NCBI GenBank assembly: GCA_014925825.1
Contig: JACGCK010000110.1
Coordinates: forward strand, 94,112 to 158,111
Reading direction: 5' to 3'
DNA length: 64,000 nucleotides
Source of the DNA: Pholiota molesta
Taxonomy: Eukaryota; Basidiomycota; Agaricomycetes; Agaricales; Strophariaceae
Positions 34,967 through 44,525 of the stretch are shown here, piece by piece; the first letter of the stretch is position 1; every line of letters begins with the position of its first letter. The notes below the pieces were generated by a model. That model made no database searches. It saw only the letters and a program-made list of their open reading frames with translations, and was not told where the DNA came from. The position numbers were made by a program, and so were the translations under genes.

Positions 34967-36034
34967 ATGAAGACCACGTCGCTCCTCGTGCCTCTACTAG
35001 GGGCAGCCTATGCCTCCGCCCACGGTTTCCTCAGGACTGTGACTATTAACGGCCAATCGTACACCGGAAACCAGCCCGCCAGCGCTACGAAACCCAGCAT
35101 CATCCGCGAAATCAGCACCCAGGACCCCAACAAGGGCGCCTCCAACCCCGCGCTGACCTGTGGCCCCAACGCCACCGCTGCCTCTCTCGACGCCACCGTG
35201 AACCCTGGAGATAGTCTGACGTTCAGCTGGAAGGCCCAGGATCTGAGCAACGTACGTTCTCTCCGACCTCAGTGAGGTGCTCGTACTCGATCCTAATGTG
35301 ATGCTATTTATAGTGGCCTCACAATACCGGTCCTATGTTGACCTACATGGCTTCGTGCGGATCGACGACGTGCGACAAGTTCGATGCGTCGAACGCAAAG
35401 TGGTTCAAGATCTCACAAGACGGCAAAGAGCCCAACGACGACAGCACATGGATCCAGGCCCGCCTGAGTACGTCTCCACCCCTCACCCCTGCCCACCCTG
35501 ACCTAACTTTTCCCCCCAGTGACCGGCGGCGTCGCCACCTCCCAAATCCCGTCCAACATCGCCCCAGGCAACTACCTCCTCCGCCACGAGATCATCGCGC
35601 TGCACCTCGCCACGAGCCTCGGCGGCGCCGAGTTCTACCCCGCCTGCGCGCAGATCACCGTCGGCGGCTCGGGCACGGGCGCGCCGCAGCCGAGCGAGCT
35701 CGTCAGCCTGCCCGGCGCGTACAGCGACAACGACCCGGGCATCTTCGACCCCAACGTGTTCAACCCCGGGTCGCCGTACACCTTCCCCGGGCCCCCGATC
35801 GCGAGCTTCGTCGCTGCGGCGGGTGGGGCCAGTGGGAATTCGAATTCGTCGTCCACGAGTGGGTCGGCGCCGTCGGGAACGGGCGCTGCGCCGCCTGCGA
35901 CGTCGACGACGGCGTCGGGGAAGACGTGCAAGATCAAGAAGCGCGCTGTGACCAGCGATCCTGCGAATCTCTACGTCGTGCGCCCGCGCCATTTCAGCCG
36001 CATCATGCGCCGTCTCGCTCAGAACCTGCATTAA
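34967..36034 (+). CDS. AA9 (former GH61) copper-dependent lytic polysaccharide monooxygenase, secreted
   Basis: Exons 34967-35251, 35314-35467 and 35520-36034 join to 317 residues. An 18-residue signal peptide ends ASA and exposes His1 (HGFLRTV). The second histidine of the copper brace is in WPHNTGPMLTYMASC. The conserved LLRHEIIALH and the axial tyrosine in EFYPACAQI follow, with four or more cysteines in the expected places. Family knowledge: AA9 enzymes oxidatively cut cellulose and related glucans outside the cell. After the catalytic domain comes a Ser/Thr/Gly-rich linker (about residues 246-280) and then a basic tail (KTCKIKKR, RHFSRIMRRL) instead of a CBM1. The start codon is the first ATG that gives the signal peptide. 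Confidence 0.93.
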
Positions 36035-36692
36035 CGCATTCGTCCATGATTTGAAAACGATAACGACATAGACGCATTTGTATACACCCCACATCGCACA
36101 CACCGGACGTTGATCGTCATGTACTACCACCACACGCGACACACACTCTGTACCATTCTGCCCGCCCCACGTACAACTAACGAAGTAACGTCCGATTTGA
36201 CTTGGTATCATTGTTATCTTATAAACTATAATAAAGCGCTATTATTCACTGTATTAGTATTTCGCTGGGTTTTTATAGGAGCGTTGTTGTGTAATAGGGA
36301 ATTTTTTGCAATAATCACAAAAACATTCTATAACTACATAAGTACGAGTGAATGTGAGTGAGAACTGGTGATGGTAGTATTGTATGAGTATCATTATGAG
36401 CTTCGAAGGTGCGTTCGCTGGGTCCTGAGCACGAGGAATTGGAAGGGCTGGTATCCGCATGCTTGATCACGACCTCCTTCATTGCGTTGAGAACCCAAGA
36501 AACAGAAATAAGTTCCTCAATCCAACTGCCATGCTAATTAAACTACTTGTTCATTCTCTCATCAGGAATGAATTTCAATCGTTACTGATGCAAGTAACAC
36601 GTTATCAACGTGTCAGTACACATTAACTACTCCTTCCTTTCCAACATCATCATCATCTCCAGCCAGCCAGCCAGTCTCTAAGGCACACCCAC
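36035..36692. other. 3' flank of the AA9 gene
   Basis: AT-rich sequence, no gene visible. A CCAGCCAGCCAG short repeat lies at 36660-36672 close to the dehalogenase remnant. Confidence 0.45.
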
Positions 36693-36947
36693 CTAATCTT
36701 TCCCAGCAGCCAGCTGCACAAGCCCCTCAAACGAATCCAGCACATAATCCACCTCGCCCCCCTCCGCCTTTGCCCGCACCTCCTCCGGGCGCACCTCGTC
36801 CTCCTCCGGGCGCCGGATGTACACCGTGCGCATGCCCAGGTGCCCTGCCGCGCGCAGGTCGTAGATGTGCGCCGCGACCATGGCGCAGTTCTCTGGCGGC
36901 AGCGCGAGGTGGCGCATGGTTTCGCGGTAGGCTTTGGGACACGCACA
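36693..36947 (-). pseudogene. Truncated haloacid-dehalogenase-like (HAD, type II) C-terminal exon
   Basis: On the minus strand the frame reads PKAYRETMRHLALPPENC, then AMVAAHIYDLRAAGHLGM, RTVYIRRPEEDEV and VDYVLDSFEGLVQLAAGKD before a stop at 36693. MVAAHxxDLxAAxxxGMxTxYI is the hallmark of the HAD motif IV region of L-2-haloacid-dehalogenase-like proteins. The N-terminal part with the nucleophile DxxxT/V and motif II-III is absent. Upstream of PKAY the frame becomes meaningless and no AG acceptor is near, so this is a broken fragment. Its high G+C stands out from the AT-rich flanks. Confidence 0.7.
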
Positions 36948-37052
36948 GATTTGGTTTGAAAGTTACGAGTACTTGGGGGTCAAGCTAAGGAAGAGGACGG
37001 ACCATGAGCCACTTAGGTTTTGCAAGCATGCTAAACGCACCCGTCATTTCAC

Positions 37053-37469
37053 TCAAGCTGGTCCATTTCCAATGGGCGATGGTGGATCCTTCACTCTAGA
37101 CTTCCCCTCACGATCGAAAGAGGAGACCATCGCCTTGGGGGCGAACAGCCGGCGCACGCCACCCTCCACCGGGATTAGCTCCGGAAGCCGGAGGAAGGCG
37201 GGTGGTATGGGGATGGCTGAAAGGGCCTCAGTGTCATATGGTTTGCCGCTGTAGTCGGCAAAGCAACAGAGATAATATTCTGTCGCAGCCTGGGCGTCGC
37301 CATCGCCGGGCTCGACGCGAACCAGGGCAAGCGGGACGCCCACTCTCGATTCGAGGTTTTGGAGAAGGGGTCGATTGTTGTATTCAGGTAGGTCGTGCTG
37401 GACACGATAGTGTTCGATGGCATCAGGAGAGACACGATAGCCGACCAAAGAGCTGGGCAGCGGAGCCAT
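37053..37469 (-). CDS. Unrecognised 138-aa protein
   Basis: Starting at ATG 37469 the minus strand encodes MAPLPSSLVGYRVSPDAIEHY, then a compact mixed sequence with VGVPLALVRVEPGDGDAQAA, TEYYLCCFADYSGKPYDTEA and VRRLFAPKAMVSSFDREGKS. The composition is protein-like, with no signal peptide or membrane segment. The frame stays open further upstream, but this ATG (context AGCCATGG on the opposite strand) is preferred because upstream codons look like leader sequence. I know no family for it. It sits between the HAD fragment and repeat copy C. Confidence 0.45.
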   Translation of the reverse strand: MAPLPSSLVGYRVSPDAIEHYRVQHDLPEYNNRPLLQNLESRVGVPLALVRVEPGDGDAQAATEYYLCCFADYSGKPYDTEALSAIPIPPAFLRLPELIPVEGGVRRLFAPKAMVSSFDREGKSRVKDPPSPIGNGPA

Positions 37470-38471
37470 GGTGGTTGCGGTCAAAAGAGTTGGCGACTTT
37501 CCGTCCCACGCACGTGATGTTCTATGCAGTACAACTTGATCTACCGGATGCCAACCACCAACCAACCACCATGGCACTACTATCTAGACGCTTGCCATCC
37601 CGCTCCCACTCATATAAACTACTACGCCGACACCTTTCGGACTCGCTTGTCTCGGGTCTTCATATGATTCATTCTTAGGCTACTGGCGATTGTCAATCTT
37701 GTGGGCTCGTGTCCGTTCGAACTCGGTCAAAAACCACAACCTGATACTCTTAAAGGTCCCTGATCAATAGATTTAGTGATTTCTATGATTTTATCATGAA
37801 AAAAGAGGTCTATGCATCTCCTGGTGTACGACCTTGTCAATTTGCACATGCTCTCCTGTTATACTGATGAACTTGCTCTACGGTTCTGAGGATATCTTGG
37901 TTTCGAGCGCCCAAAGGAATATCTACCTATATATATCTCCTCGGTAACTAGAAACCAGTAGAAGCGCCGTCCATTTCTCAGAAAATGCTCTGGGCCATGT
38001 GTTTGTGTCTCGGGTTAAAATACCGCTTGCGCGAGTCATGTCTAGTCATGTATGCCTTGAATCCCACATTAGACCCTCCTTGTATTCGTTCTTTGATACC
38101 AATACGCCCGAAAATGGAGCTCCCAACAGAATTCTGTCCGCCTAGCCCAATTAGTGACATCGTCTATTTTTTTCATCAATCCAAGCGCAACGCCCACGGC
38201 CTATGCGTCTTATCGATGAAATTTGGATGTCCGCACACTGGACCCTTCCTCTCCTTTGTCCTTTTCCAGCGGCAAAGAGCCAGGGATGCGCAATCCCACT
38301 CCATCGCCGCCTTAGATACACCGGAGCTCTTCAAATATTTTGCTTGAAAAACGCCTTTTTTGGTGTAGATCCTGGATCTGCTGGTATGCAAGCACATGCG
38401 TCGGTCCCTGCGTACCAATGAGCCATTCACTTGGAACGATGCTGGAGCCAAACAGGACCATCCGCTAGAAA

Positions 38472-38480
38472 TCTATATAA
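38472..38480 (+). promoter_or_regulatory. TATA box inside repeat copy C
   Basis: TCTATATAAACCCC sits at the position equivalent to those in copies A and B. Confidence 0.45.
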
Positions 38481-39599
38481 ACCCCCTCATCCCCTCGTTT
38501 TCTCCTTAACTCAAACGACGACCATCTCAGGTTTCGAGACGCTTTTGCACTGGGCGGTTCTACCAAACCATCACTCCTTACCGCATACTATATCGCCCAT
38601 GTATACTGCCAACTCATCGAGAAGACTGGTCGTCGTTCCGGGCGGGTGATCATGCCCTCATCGTCAGTACTCATGCCTCGTCATTCGATGCCTACATAGA
38701 TCTCTAACGCTTCATGTTACAGCATTGGACTAGTCTGCTAACCTCAGACGGTCCCTGCATGCACCCTTACCCCACTACCACTGGCCTACGCCTTCTTGGC
38801 TGCGTCACACCAAAATCACGGAAACGTGTCGCACACATCAATGCTAGTTGTGCGTAGCGGACGATGACGGCTCTACCGTAAGTGTCTGCGATGCTCTCTT
38901 TGCCTTTCTAATCGCTTCGCTCGTGTAGATTTACCATCAACTCGGCCCTCGCCGTCCCCTCCATGTGTTCTATGCTAGCTAACATTTCGTACAGGTCATG
39001 CCATCAGATGAGGCATGAACCAGCAGGCGCAGCAGACTTCACAGGCACGCCATTTCTTTATCCTGCCATCGTATCTACTCTAACACCTTCGATGTCCTAG
39101 ACGTCAACGCGTCTGTATCGTTTGCTCGATACTATTCAGATTTTTAATTTCTCCATCACCTTTTTATTCTCTTTTCATCATCTCTCCCACTCGCACATTG
39201 CCTCCTTTCGGCCATCATAAGAATTCAAAAAGACGTTGGGGCCCTTCAGAAAACGTGACGGACTGAGGCCTAGGACTCTTCGCAGTCCCTGGCCGAAGGC
39301 AACACCCCCGGCTACCGCCAGCGTTCTTGCGAGATCCAGCAGTGAGGATATAGCCGGGTGAGCCGCCGTCTCGCCTCGCCTTTGTTGCGCAGTGTCGAAG
39401 GGATTCCCATTCCACCCTCACCCTCCGGGGTGGAAAGAAAAACGCATGGAGCAGGCTCCTCTGGCTCATGATAATTCGGGCATGAGGAGCAGAATTCTGC
39501 GATGGTGATATGAAAATGTTTAGGTGGCAATGGTTTTTGAATTCTCTTTACATTCACCGTTTATGATTATGCCAAATTATGCCAATACATGTAGTCTAC

Positions 39600-39611
39600 C
39601 CCCGAAAGGGG
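39600..39611 (+). other. Conserved CCCC-GAAA-GGGG hairpin, repeat copy C
   Basis: Unchanged hairpin followed by CCAATGCGCTACGGCGCC, as in copies A and B. In this copy the sequence just beyond has acquired an insertion (GTTCCGAGTCTTCCGA). Confidence 0.6.
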
Positions 39612-39722
39612 CCAATGCGCTACGGCGCCTGTGTGACTTCAACGTTCCGAGTCTTCCGACATTGAGCTGCGGGTGACGGTACAATTTCTGGAAGCTTTCG
39701 TCTTTTAGGAACAAGCGCCAAC

Positions 39723-40143
39723 CAAAATTTTATATCGAGCCAGACTAGCATTGTAACTTCAAAGTTTAGGTAAATAGTCGGTCTCGTAAAAAATTATGAA
39801 GGTAGCCGTGATTTCGCGTCTTGCCCTGGACATGAACATCGCAAACCTTTCGCGTTTCCTCCAGCAGGTCGAGAGGTTGGCCCCTTATTAAAGCCAAAAT
39901 CAGATTGTATCTGATGCTTGTCCTTGGCCGCGCCGCGAAGAGCAGATAGCACGCATGAGACGAGTGGCAAAAAAGTTCTGAAAACAAATTTATTTTTTCC
40001 AAAATTCAAACGTACAAAAGCATTTTCAAAAGTTATGACGAAAGAATAAGTTCACAAATGTCCTAGTAATCGTGTATAAAAAAGCTAACAAACGTCTGGA
40101 GAAAAGAGACCAATAATAAACGGGGATGCGGTGATGACGGCCA
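39723..40143. other. Intergenic, 3' side of the fasciclin gene
   Basis: No gene supported; presumed 3' UTR of the minus-strand fasciclin gene lies at the right side. Confidence 0.45.
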
Positions 40144-41507
40144 TTAGTACCCTTTTGAAGCAGAGCTCGAATTGGAAGACGACGGGTTGCTCGCCGACGA
40201 AGAACTCGACGAAGTAGTAGACGACGAACTCGACGACGAACTCGAAGACGAACTCGAGGAAGAACTCGAAGAGGAAGAGGACGACGAGGACGAGGACTGC
40301 GAAGTCGACCCAGTTGGGAAGCCTCCGACGATACCGCCGATAGGTCCTGTCTCAGTAGAGCTTTGCCCAGCCGAAGAAGTGGCGGATGAAAAGCTGGTTG
40401 CATGGGTGCAATGTAAGATTGGGGATGTCACGTAGCATGATAAAAGGTACTGACAAGGAAGACGCCGCGGAAGGATTGCTCGCAGTGGCGAACAACACTC
40501 CGTCGACGATGTGTACGACGCCGTTCGTCAAGAGGACATCGGGGCGGACGATCTGCGCCATAGTGTTGTTCGCCCCATAGACGAAGGTGCCGGTCTGGTT
40601 CTTCATGAAGGTGAATGGCTCGCCGGCGGCAGACACAGCAGACGTCGAATTGGTGATGAGCGGCGAGTAGAGGCACGATCCGTTGACGTACTAATCGAAC
40701 GAACAAGGCATGTCAATGACAGACCGAAGCGAGCAGCGGAAAGGACGTACGTGATTCTGTACCATGGCATCGAGCGCAGACGCGTTGCTTTGAAGGCCTT
40801 GCAAAGTGGCGTTGAGGGTAGAGTTAAACGCCATGTTATTCGGAACGAAGAACGTGATGCCAGGTTGCGCTCCAATAGCCTCGACGGCGGTCTCGTTGGT
40901 ACCGTTGGGCGCAGTGAGGTTAGCCGACGATATAACGCTGGTGAGAGCAGTGGCGTTGATAGCGAACAAAGCGGTGGAGAGTTTGCCGGGAGGTATGAAA
41001 ACTCCATTGACGCCGTTGATGAAGAGGTTGCTCCAATTAGTGCAATTGACGATGGTCATATTTGTTCCATTGACCGTACTGTCAACCGGTTTCAGCAAAC
41101 AGGAATGGGGAGGATAGGAGGAAAACGCACGCTTGGTTCAGGAACGTTACATTGCCTTGAGGCGTGTACCGCGTCCATGCAAGCACCTGGCTTTTGTTTC
41201 CAGGGAGGTTGACGAGCTCCGATGCGTTCAGCAAGGTACGTCCAAGTGTGACGTTGGGATATACTGCCGCAAACGGCTGCGGACAACCAGACCAGGACTT
41301 TTTCGGTTTCGGGCGTCGGGATTCAATGTCAACGAATCGTCCAAATAGCGCCATGGAGTGAGGAGAGGAAGAAGAGGTGCTAGACGAGGAGCTGGAACTC
41401 GAGGAACCAGACGACGGCGACGAGGATGAGCTAGATGACGAAGAACTGGAGCTAGAGTGGCTAGACGAGGAGCTCGTGCTCGATGCGGAACTGGAGCTCG
41501 AGCTACT

Positions 41508-41543
<36 letters not shown>

Positions 41544-41967
41544 TGATTGCGTGCTTGACTTATTGCTGAAATCGCCAGCGACAAAGTGGTAGCTGATATA
41601 CTCGGCGAGCAACGATGTATTGCTGGAGACCGACGATGGGATTTGGCTCACTACAGACGACTAGGTGAATCCGAAGTTCCAGATCTGGCGCAACACGGGA
41701 CGTACCAGCTTCGTTATCCGGAGCGAAAACTGTGAAGTTCTTGCCACTAGAGAGTTGCGAGAAAAGCTGGGTAGCAGGAGGAGTACCGTTGACTGTCGTC
41801 AGCGCGTCCGCCAACCCAGTAAAGCCTGCGGCCTGAAGCGCGGATATGAACTGGGCGGCATAAGATGAATTGGAAGGAGAGGATGAATTTTGGCCTTGAC
41901 CGAAAGTCAAGGCAGGATTGAAAAACAGCGGAAGCGCCAGGGAGAGCGGGAGCGACGTCAAAAGCAT
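40144..41967 (-). CDS. Fasciclin (FAS1)-domain secreted protein with Gly/Ser-rich insertion
   Basis: Five exons on the minus strand (41967-41706, 41650-41131, 41078-40751, 40690-40455, 40393-40144) give 531 residues. A hydrophobic signal peptide (LTSLPLSLALPLFF) is followed by a first FAS1 module with NFTVFAPDNEAV and YISYHFVAGDF. The module is interrupted by a run of 12 glycines and a Ser-dominated stretch of about 70 residues, then resumes with YPNVTLGRTLLNASEL and FINGVNGVFIPPG. A second FAS1 module contains ITFFVPNNMAFNST and VLLTNGVVHIVDGVLF. The C-terminus is again Ser-rich and ends SASKGY without a hydrophobic GPI tail. Many N-x-S/T sites are present. Family knowledge: FAS1 proteins mediate adhesion at cell surfaces. 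A 57-nt GT-AG segment after MALFGRF could be an in-frame intron. Confidence 0.88.
41375..41548. repeat. GCC microsatellite and Ser-codon low-complexity tract inside the fasciclin gene
   Basis: A perfect GCC run encodes the polyglycine on the minus strand and is followed by AGC/TCG/TCC-type serine codons. Mixed use of six serine codons in the Ser part argues for an old, translated tract, while the pure GGC run looks like recent slippage. Confidence 0.75.
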
Positions 41968-42057
41968 GTTTGGGGTAGACGAAGGAGACGAGGAGAAAGA
42001 GGTAGAGATTAAAAAGGTTGAAAGGTCTCAGAAGGGGCTTCACGATACCAGCGCGAG

Positions 42058-42067
42058 CTTTTATAAG
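42058..42067 (-). promoter_or_regulatory. TATA box of the fasciclin gene
   Basis: The minus strand reads CTTATAAAAGCTCGCGC about 95 bases before the ATG at 41967, followed by a pyrimidine-rich leader (CTACCTCTTTCTCCTCGTCTC). Confidence 0.6.
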
Positions 42068-43080
42068 GGTGGAGTGGTAGGTGTTCAGATATGGATCAGA
42101 AAGAATGTCATAGAACGGCTTGTTTGACCTTTGTAATGAAACTGACAGCCCCGGCAAATAGACGCCCGTCCCCACCGCATGCTGCCCTCAAGAACCGGCG
42201 GCAAATCAGGTGCTTTCTTCATGCTGAACAGCTACCTGACGTCAGACCCATGAGCAAACGAAGATCGTGCGCTGCGCTGCAGAGACATTCTTGCAATCCA
42301 TGTCGCTCGAAAGCTGCAAGTGCAACAAGGCAAAAACAATATGGTGACGTTGCTCCATATCTTTACCAGAGTAGATAAAGCGAGGACACTAGGGTACAAC
42401 AGTTGTTGCATTGTCAGTCATTGCCATCCCATAGATTGGTCCACAGCTGGGCCTTGCACGCAGCCGTTGGATTTGCTGGGCTCAGACAGTCTTGAAACTT
42501 GTTCAGGAGAAAATGTATCCGCGCCTGGCTGGGCTCAGTTGCTCCAGCTCGATCCCGCAGCCATTTTCTACATTTTTAAACGTGGTCAGTGAAACGCCCG
42601 ATGAGCTCCGAAGGACACCACAATCTGCACCTTCAAAGCAGCCCCATGCTCTCTTCCCCAGAGATAAGAAAACATCAAACCTATTAGGGCGTCGATTCAG
42701 TAAAATATCCCTTCTCTGTCCGTCCCTTCGACTCCATCTTCTCAGTTTGCGATAAAAGGGCAACTCACATTGACATGAATCCCGAGGGACCTAATTTCCT
42801 GTCATGAGTCGTTTGGCTCGATGCTTGCTCAATGTCTTCATTTTATCATATGATCGAAGAACTTGTTCATTTCACAGTCAATTTTCCAAGGTCGCCCGTT
42901 CAATCTTTCTGTGTAGATCTTTGTGCACATGAATTGGGTGAACAATTCATCGTCATTTTGTACAAGTTGGCTCTAGTTGGCTGCGAAGTTGGTTGGTCGC
43001 GCAACAGCGGGCAACCTCATCATTTGCGACACGGACGGAGTTCATATTTGGGTTACATAAGCAAACCTCCAACAATTCGT
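42068..43080. other. Intergenic upstream of the fasciclin gene
   Basis: No gene-like frame or repeat recognised apart from the inverted repeat arm that begins at 43081. Confidence 0.4.
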
Positions 43081-43190
43081 CACACCCAGGGGGCTGTCAA
43101 CGGAAAACTCCGAAGACTCAACCTCCACGAAGTTGGCCAGTTCAGGTATCCGAGGTCCTATCCGTTTCGGGCGAAATCAGGGGTCCCGCC
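43081..43190 (-). repeat. Left arm of a 110-bp inverted repeat
   Basis: The reverse complement of this block matches 44081-44191 with only a handful of mismatches. The shared core includes GGACCTCGGATACCTGAACT, GGCCAACTTCGTGGAGG and GTCTTCGGAGTTTTCCG. The right arm is the immediate 5' region of the TOM6-like gene, so the left arm looks like an inverted copy of that promoter or leader. Confidence 0.85.
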
Positions 43191-43409
43191 CACCGGGCCG
43201 CTCCCTATTGCCAGGTCAATCGAGAGGAGGCACTGCGAAAACCTTGGATAGACCTCTCCAGAACTTGCATTACATAGAGTGTTTATGTAAATACATAGAT
43301 CGTCTAAGTGTACATGTAATAGCTCTGTATCATACTCTATATATTCACCAACTTGAACCCCACAACTTCATCTGAACATGGCCACCCAAAGGCTACCTAA
43401 GAGTGTACT

Positions 43410-43700
43410 TCAATGCTCTTCGTCGCAATCGTGGCGTCCGGACGACACCTCTATAATGCTCTGCTTCGCGTACTCTTTGATGTGGAAGTCGTCCCTCCAG
43501 TACGCAAGCCCGATCAGGAGCACACGGCGGCGCAAGAGGCTCCCATTACCAGTGCTCGTGTTAGCTCTCTGTGCCTCGTTCACACATTCCGCGTACTTCG
43601 AGTATATCGCGAGCGTGCGCGAGATAGTATTTCCGATGTCGAAGCAGTGCCCGACGGCTGAGAGGTAGCTGCGATTCTTCCACCTGGCTGATCGCCATTG
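43410..43700 (-). CDS. Possible exon of an unrecognised minus-strand gene
   Basis: On the minus strand an open frame reads WKNRSYLSAVGHCFDIGNTI, SRTLAIYSKYAECVNEAQRA, then LLRRRVLLIGLAYWRDDFHI and KEYAKQSIIEVSSGRHD before a stop near 43412. It is preceded by an AG acceptor (GATCAGCCAG). The mix of hydrophobic and charged residues is more protein-like than the competing plus-strand frame 43378-43668, but I cannot connect it to a convincing upstream exon or to a family. It lies inside the inverted-repeat pair. Confidence 0.3.
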   Translation of the reverse strand, partial: QWRSARWKNRSYLSAVGHCFDIGNTISRTLAIYSKYAECVNEAQRANTSTGNGSLLRRRVLLIGLAYWRDDFHIKEYAKQSIIEVSSGRHDCDEEH

Positions 43701-44080
43701 TCAGAGCCACCCATGTACGACGATTCTGGGCTGGCTTTGAAGACCGAGATGGATTTTGTGAACAGAGTAGCGAGACGACCCACCCCGCGCCGCTGCCCGC
43801 CAAGGTGCGCCAGATGTTAACCAGATGTGGGCATGCATCATTGGACTGGTGCTGGAGAAGGTGACGCAGCCCGATATGCGGCTCCCGCGTTGTCCAAAAT
43901 TAACCTGAATATTTCCCGAGCGTCGTCGGTCGAGGAAGCTTGTCAATTTGCGATACCAAGTGATTGGTATGGGAGCGATAAGATTCGGGGCTGGAGAGGC
44001 GCGTTCTAACATGTACTTACGAGGTGAGTATCAACCCAATCAGTTGCGATCAGATGTCAGGAAAATAATCTTATCTTGGG

Positions 44081-44191
44081 CGCGGGACCCCTGGCTTCGC
44101 CCGAAGCGGAAAGGACCTCGGATACCTGAACTGGCCAACTTCGTGGAGGTTGAGTCTTCGGAGTTTTCCGTTGACAGCCCCCTGGTCACAC
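44081..44191 (+). repeat. Right arm of the 110-bp inverted repeat
   Basis: Partner of 43081-43190 at a distance of 890 bp. Homology stops at CCCCCTGG, 43 bases before the ATG of the TOM6-like gene. Confidence 0.85.
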
Positions 44192-44233
44192 CTTTGCCAC
44201 CACCATTCAAACTTTCAACGTCTTCAGCACACA

Positions 44234-44525
44234 ATGGCCCGTCGTTCAGCACCTTCTGCGCAACCCTCGTACCTACCGCACCCTCATAATGATCCCAGGA
44301 GCTTGACTGACCCTAATGAATCTGCATTCTCCGCGTACGTGCCAGTTTTTGAAAGTTTTAGAGAAAAATGTTAACCTGGCCGTGTGTCTCGCTAGATTTT
44401 TACGAACAGAAGTGTACGCGCCCGACAAACTGCCGGGAAACATCAGCATTGCGTCTGCCGTGGCTGTATTTGTGGGCGGTATCATCGCCATGCGCACATG
44501 GGGAGACTTGATGGTACCAGCATGA
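44234..44525 (+). CDS. TOM6: Tom6-like small subunit of the mitochondrial outer-membrane translocase
   Basis: Two exons (44234-44334 and 44396-44525; intron with GTTAAC branch-like site) encode 76 residues. After a hydrophilic, Pro-rich N-terminus comes FLRTEVYAPDKLPGNISIA, then one membrane segment VAVFVGGIIAMRTWGDLMVPA at the very C-terminus. This fits the tail-anchored Tom6 pattern of fungi (EN.SI.RSVAVF.......W...L.P). Family knowledge: Tom6 stabilises the Tom40 pore complex. The assignment rests on that short pattern and the size, so another small mitochondrial membrane protein cannot be excluded. The gene's 5' flank is the right arm of an inverted repeat. Confidence 0.6.

Larger units (their letters stand above)
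37660..39722 (+). mobile_element. Dispersed repeat, copy C
   Basis: Same element as copies A and B, in the orientation of B and about 6.5 kb away from it. It shows the landmarks CCCGAAAATGGAGCTCCCAAC, TCTATATAAACCCC, CAAACGACGACCATCTC, the GTAAGTGTCTGCG...CTCGTGTAG intron-like segment, CTAACACCTTCGATGTCCTAG, TCGCCTCGCCTTTGTTGCGC and CCACCCTCACCCTCCGGGGTGG. Homology with copy A extends left of the part kept in copy B, to about 37660. It is the most diverged copy at the right end. Confidence 0.78.

Noticed and set aside
28818..39722. Idea that repeats A, B and C are LTRs of one retrotransposon
   Set aside because: A and B are inverted, C is separated by the AA9 gene, and no gag, protease, reverse transcriptase or integrase frame is present. 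I keep solo LTR only as an alternative.
40172..40435. Highly acidic plus-strand frame (Glu/Asp-rich)
   Set aside because: It is the complement of the serine codons of the fasciclin C-terminus; acidic composition is a by-product.
41377..41592. Acidic and polyproline plus-strand frame
   Set aside because: Complement of the polyserine/polyglycine tract of the fasciclin gene.
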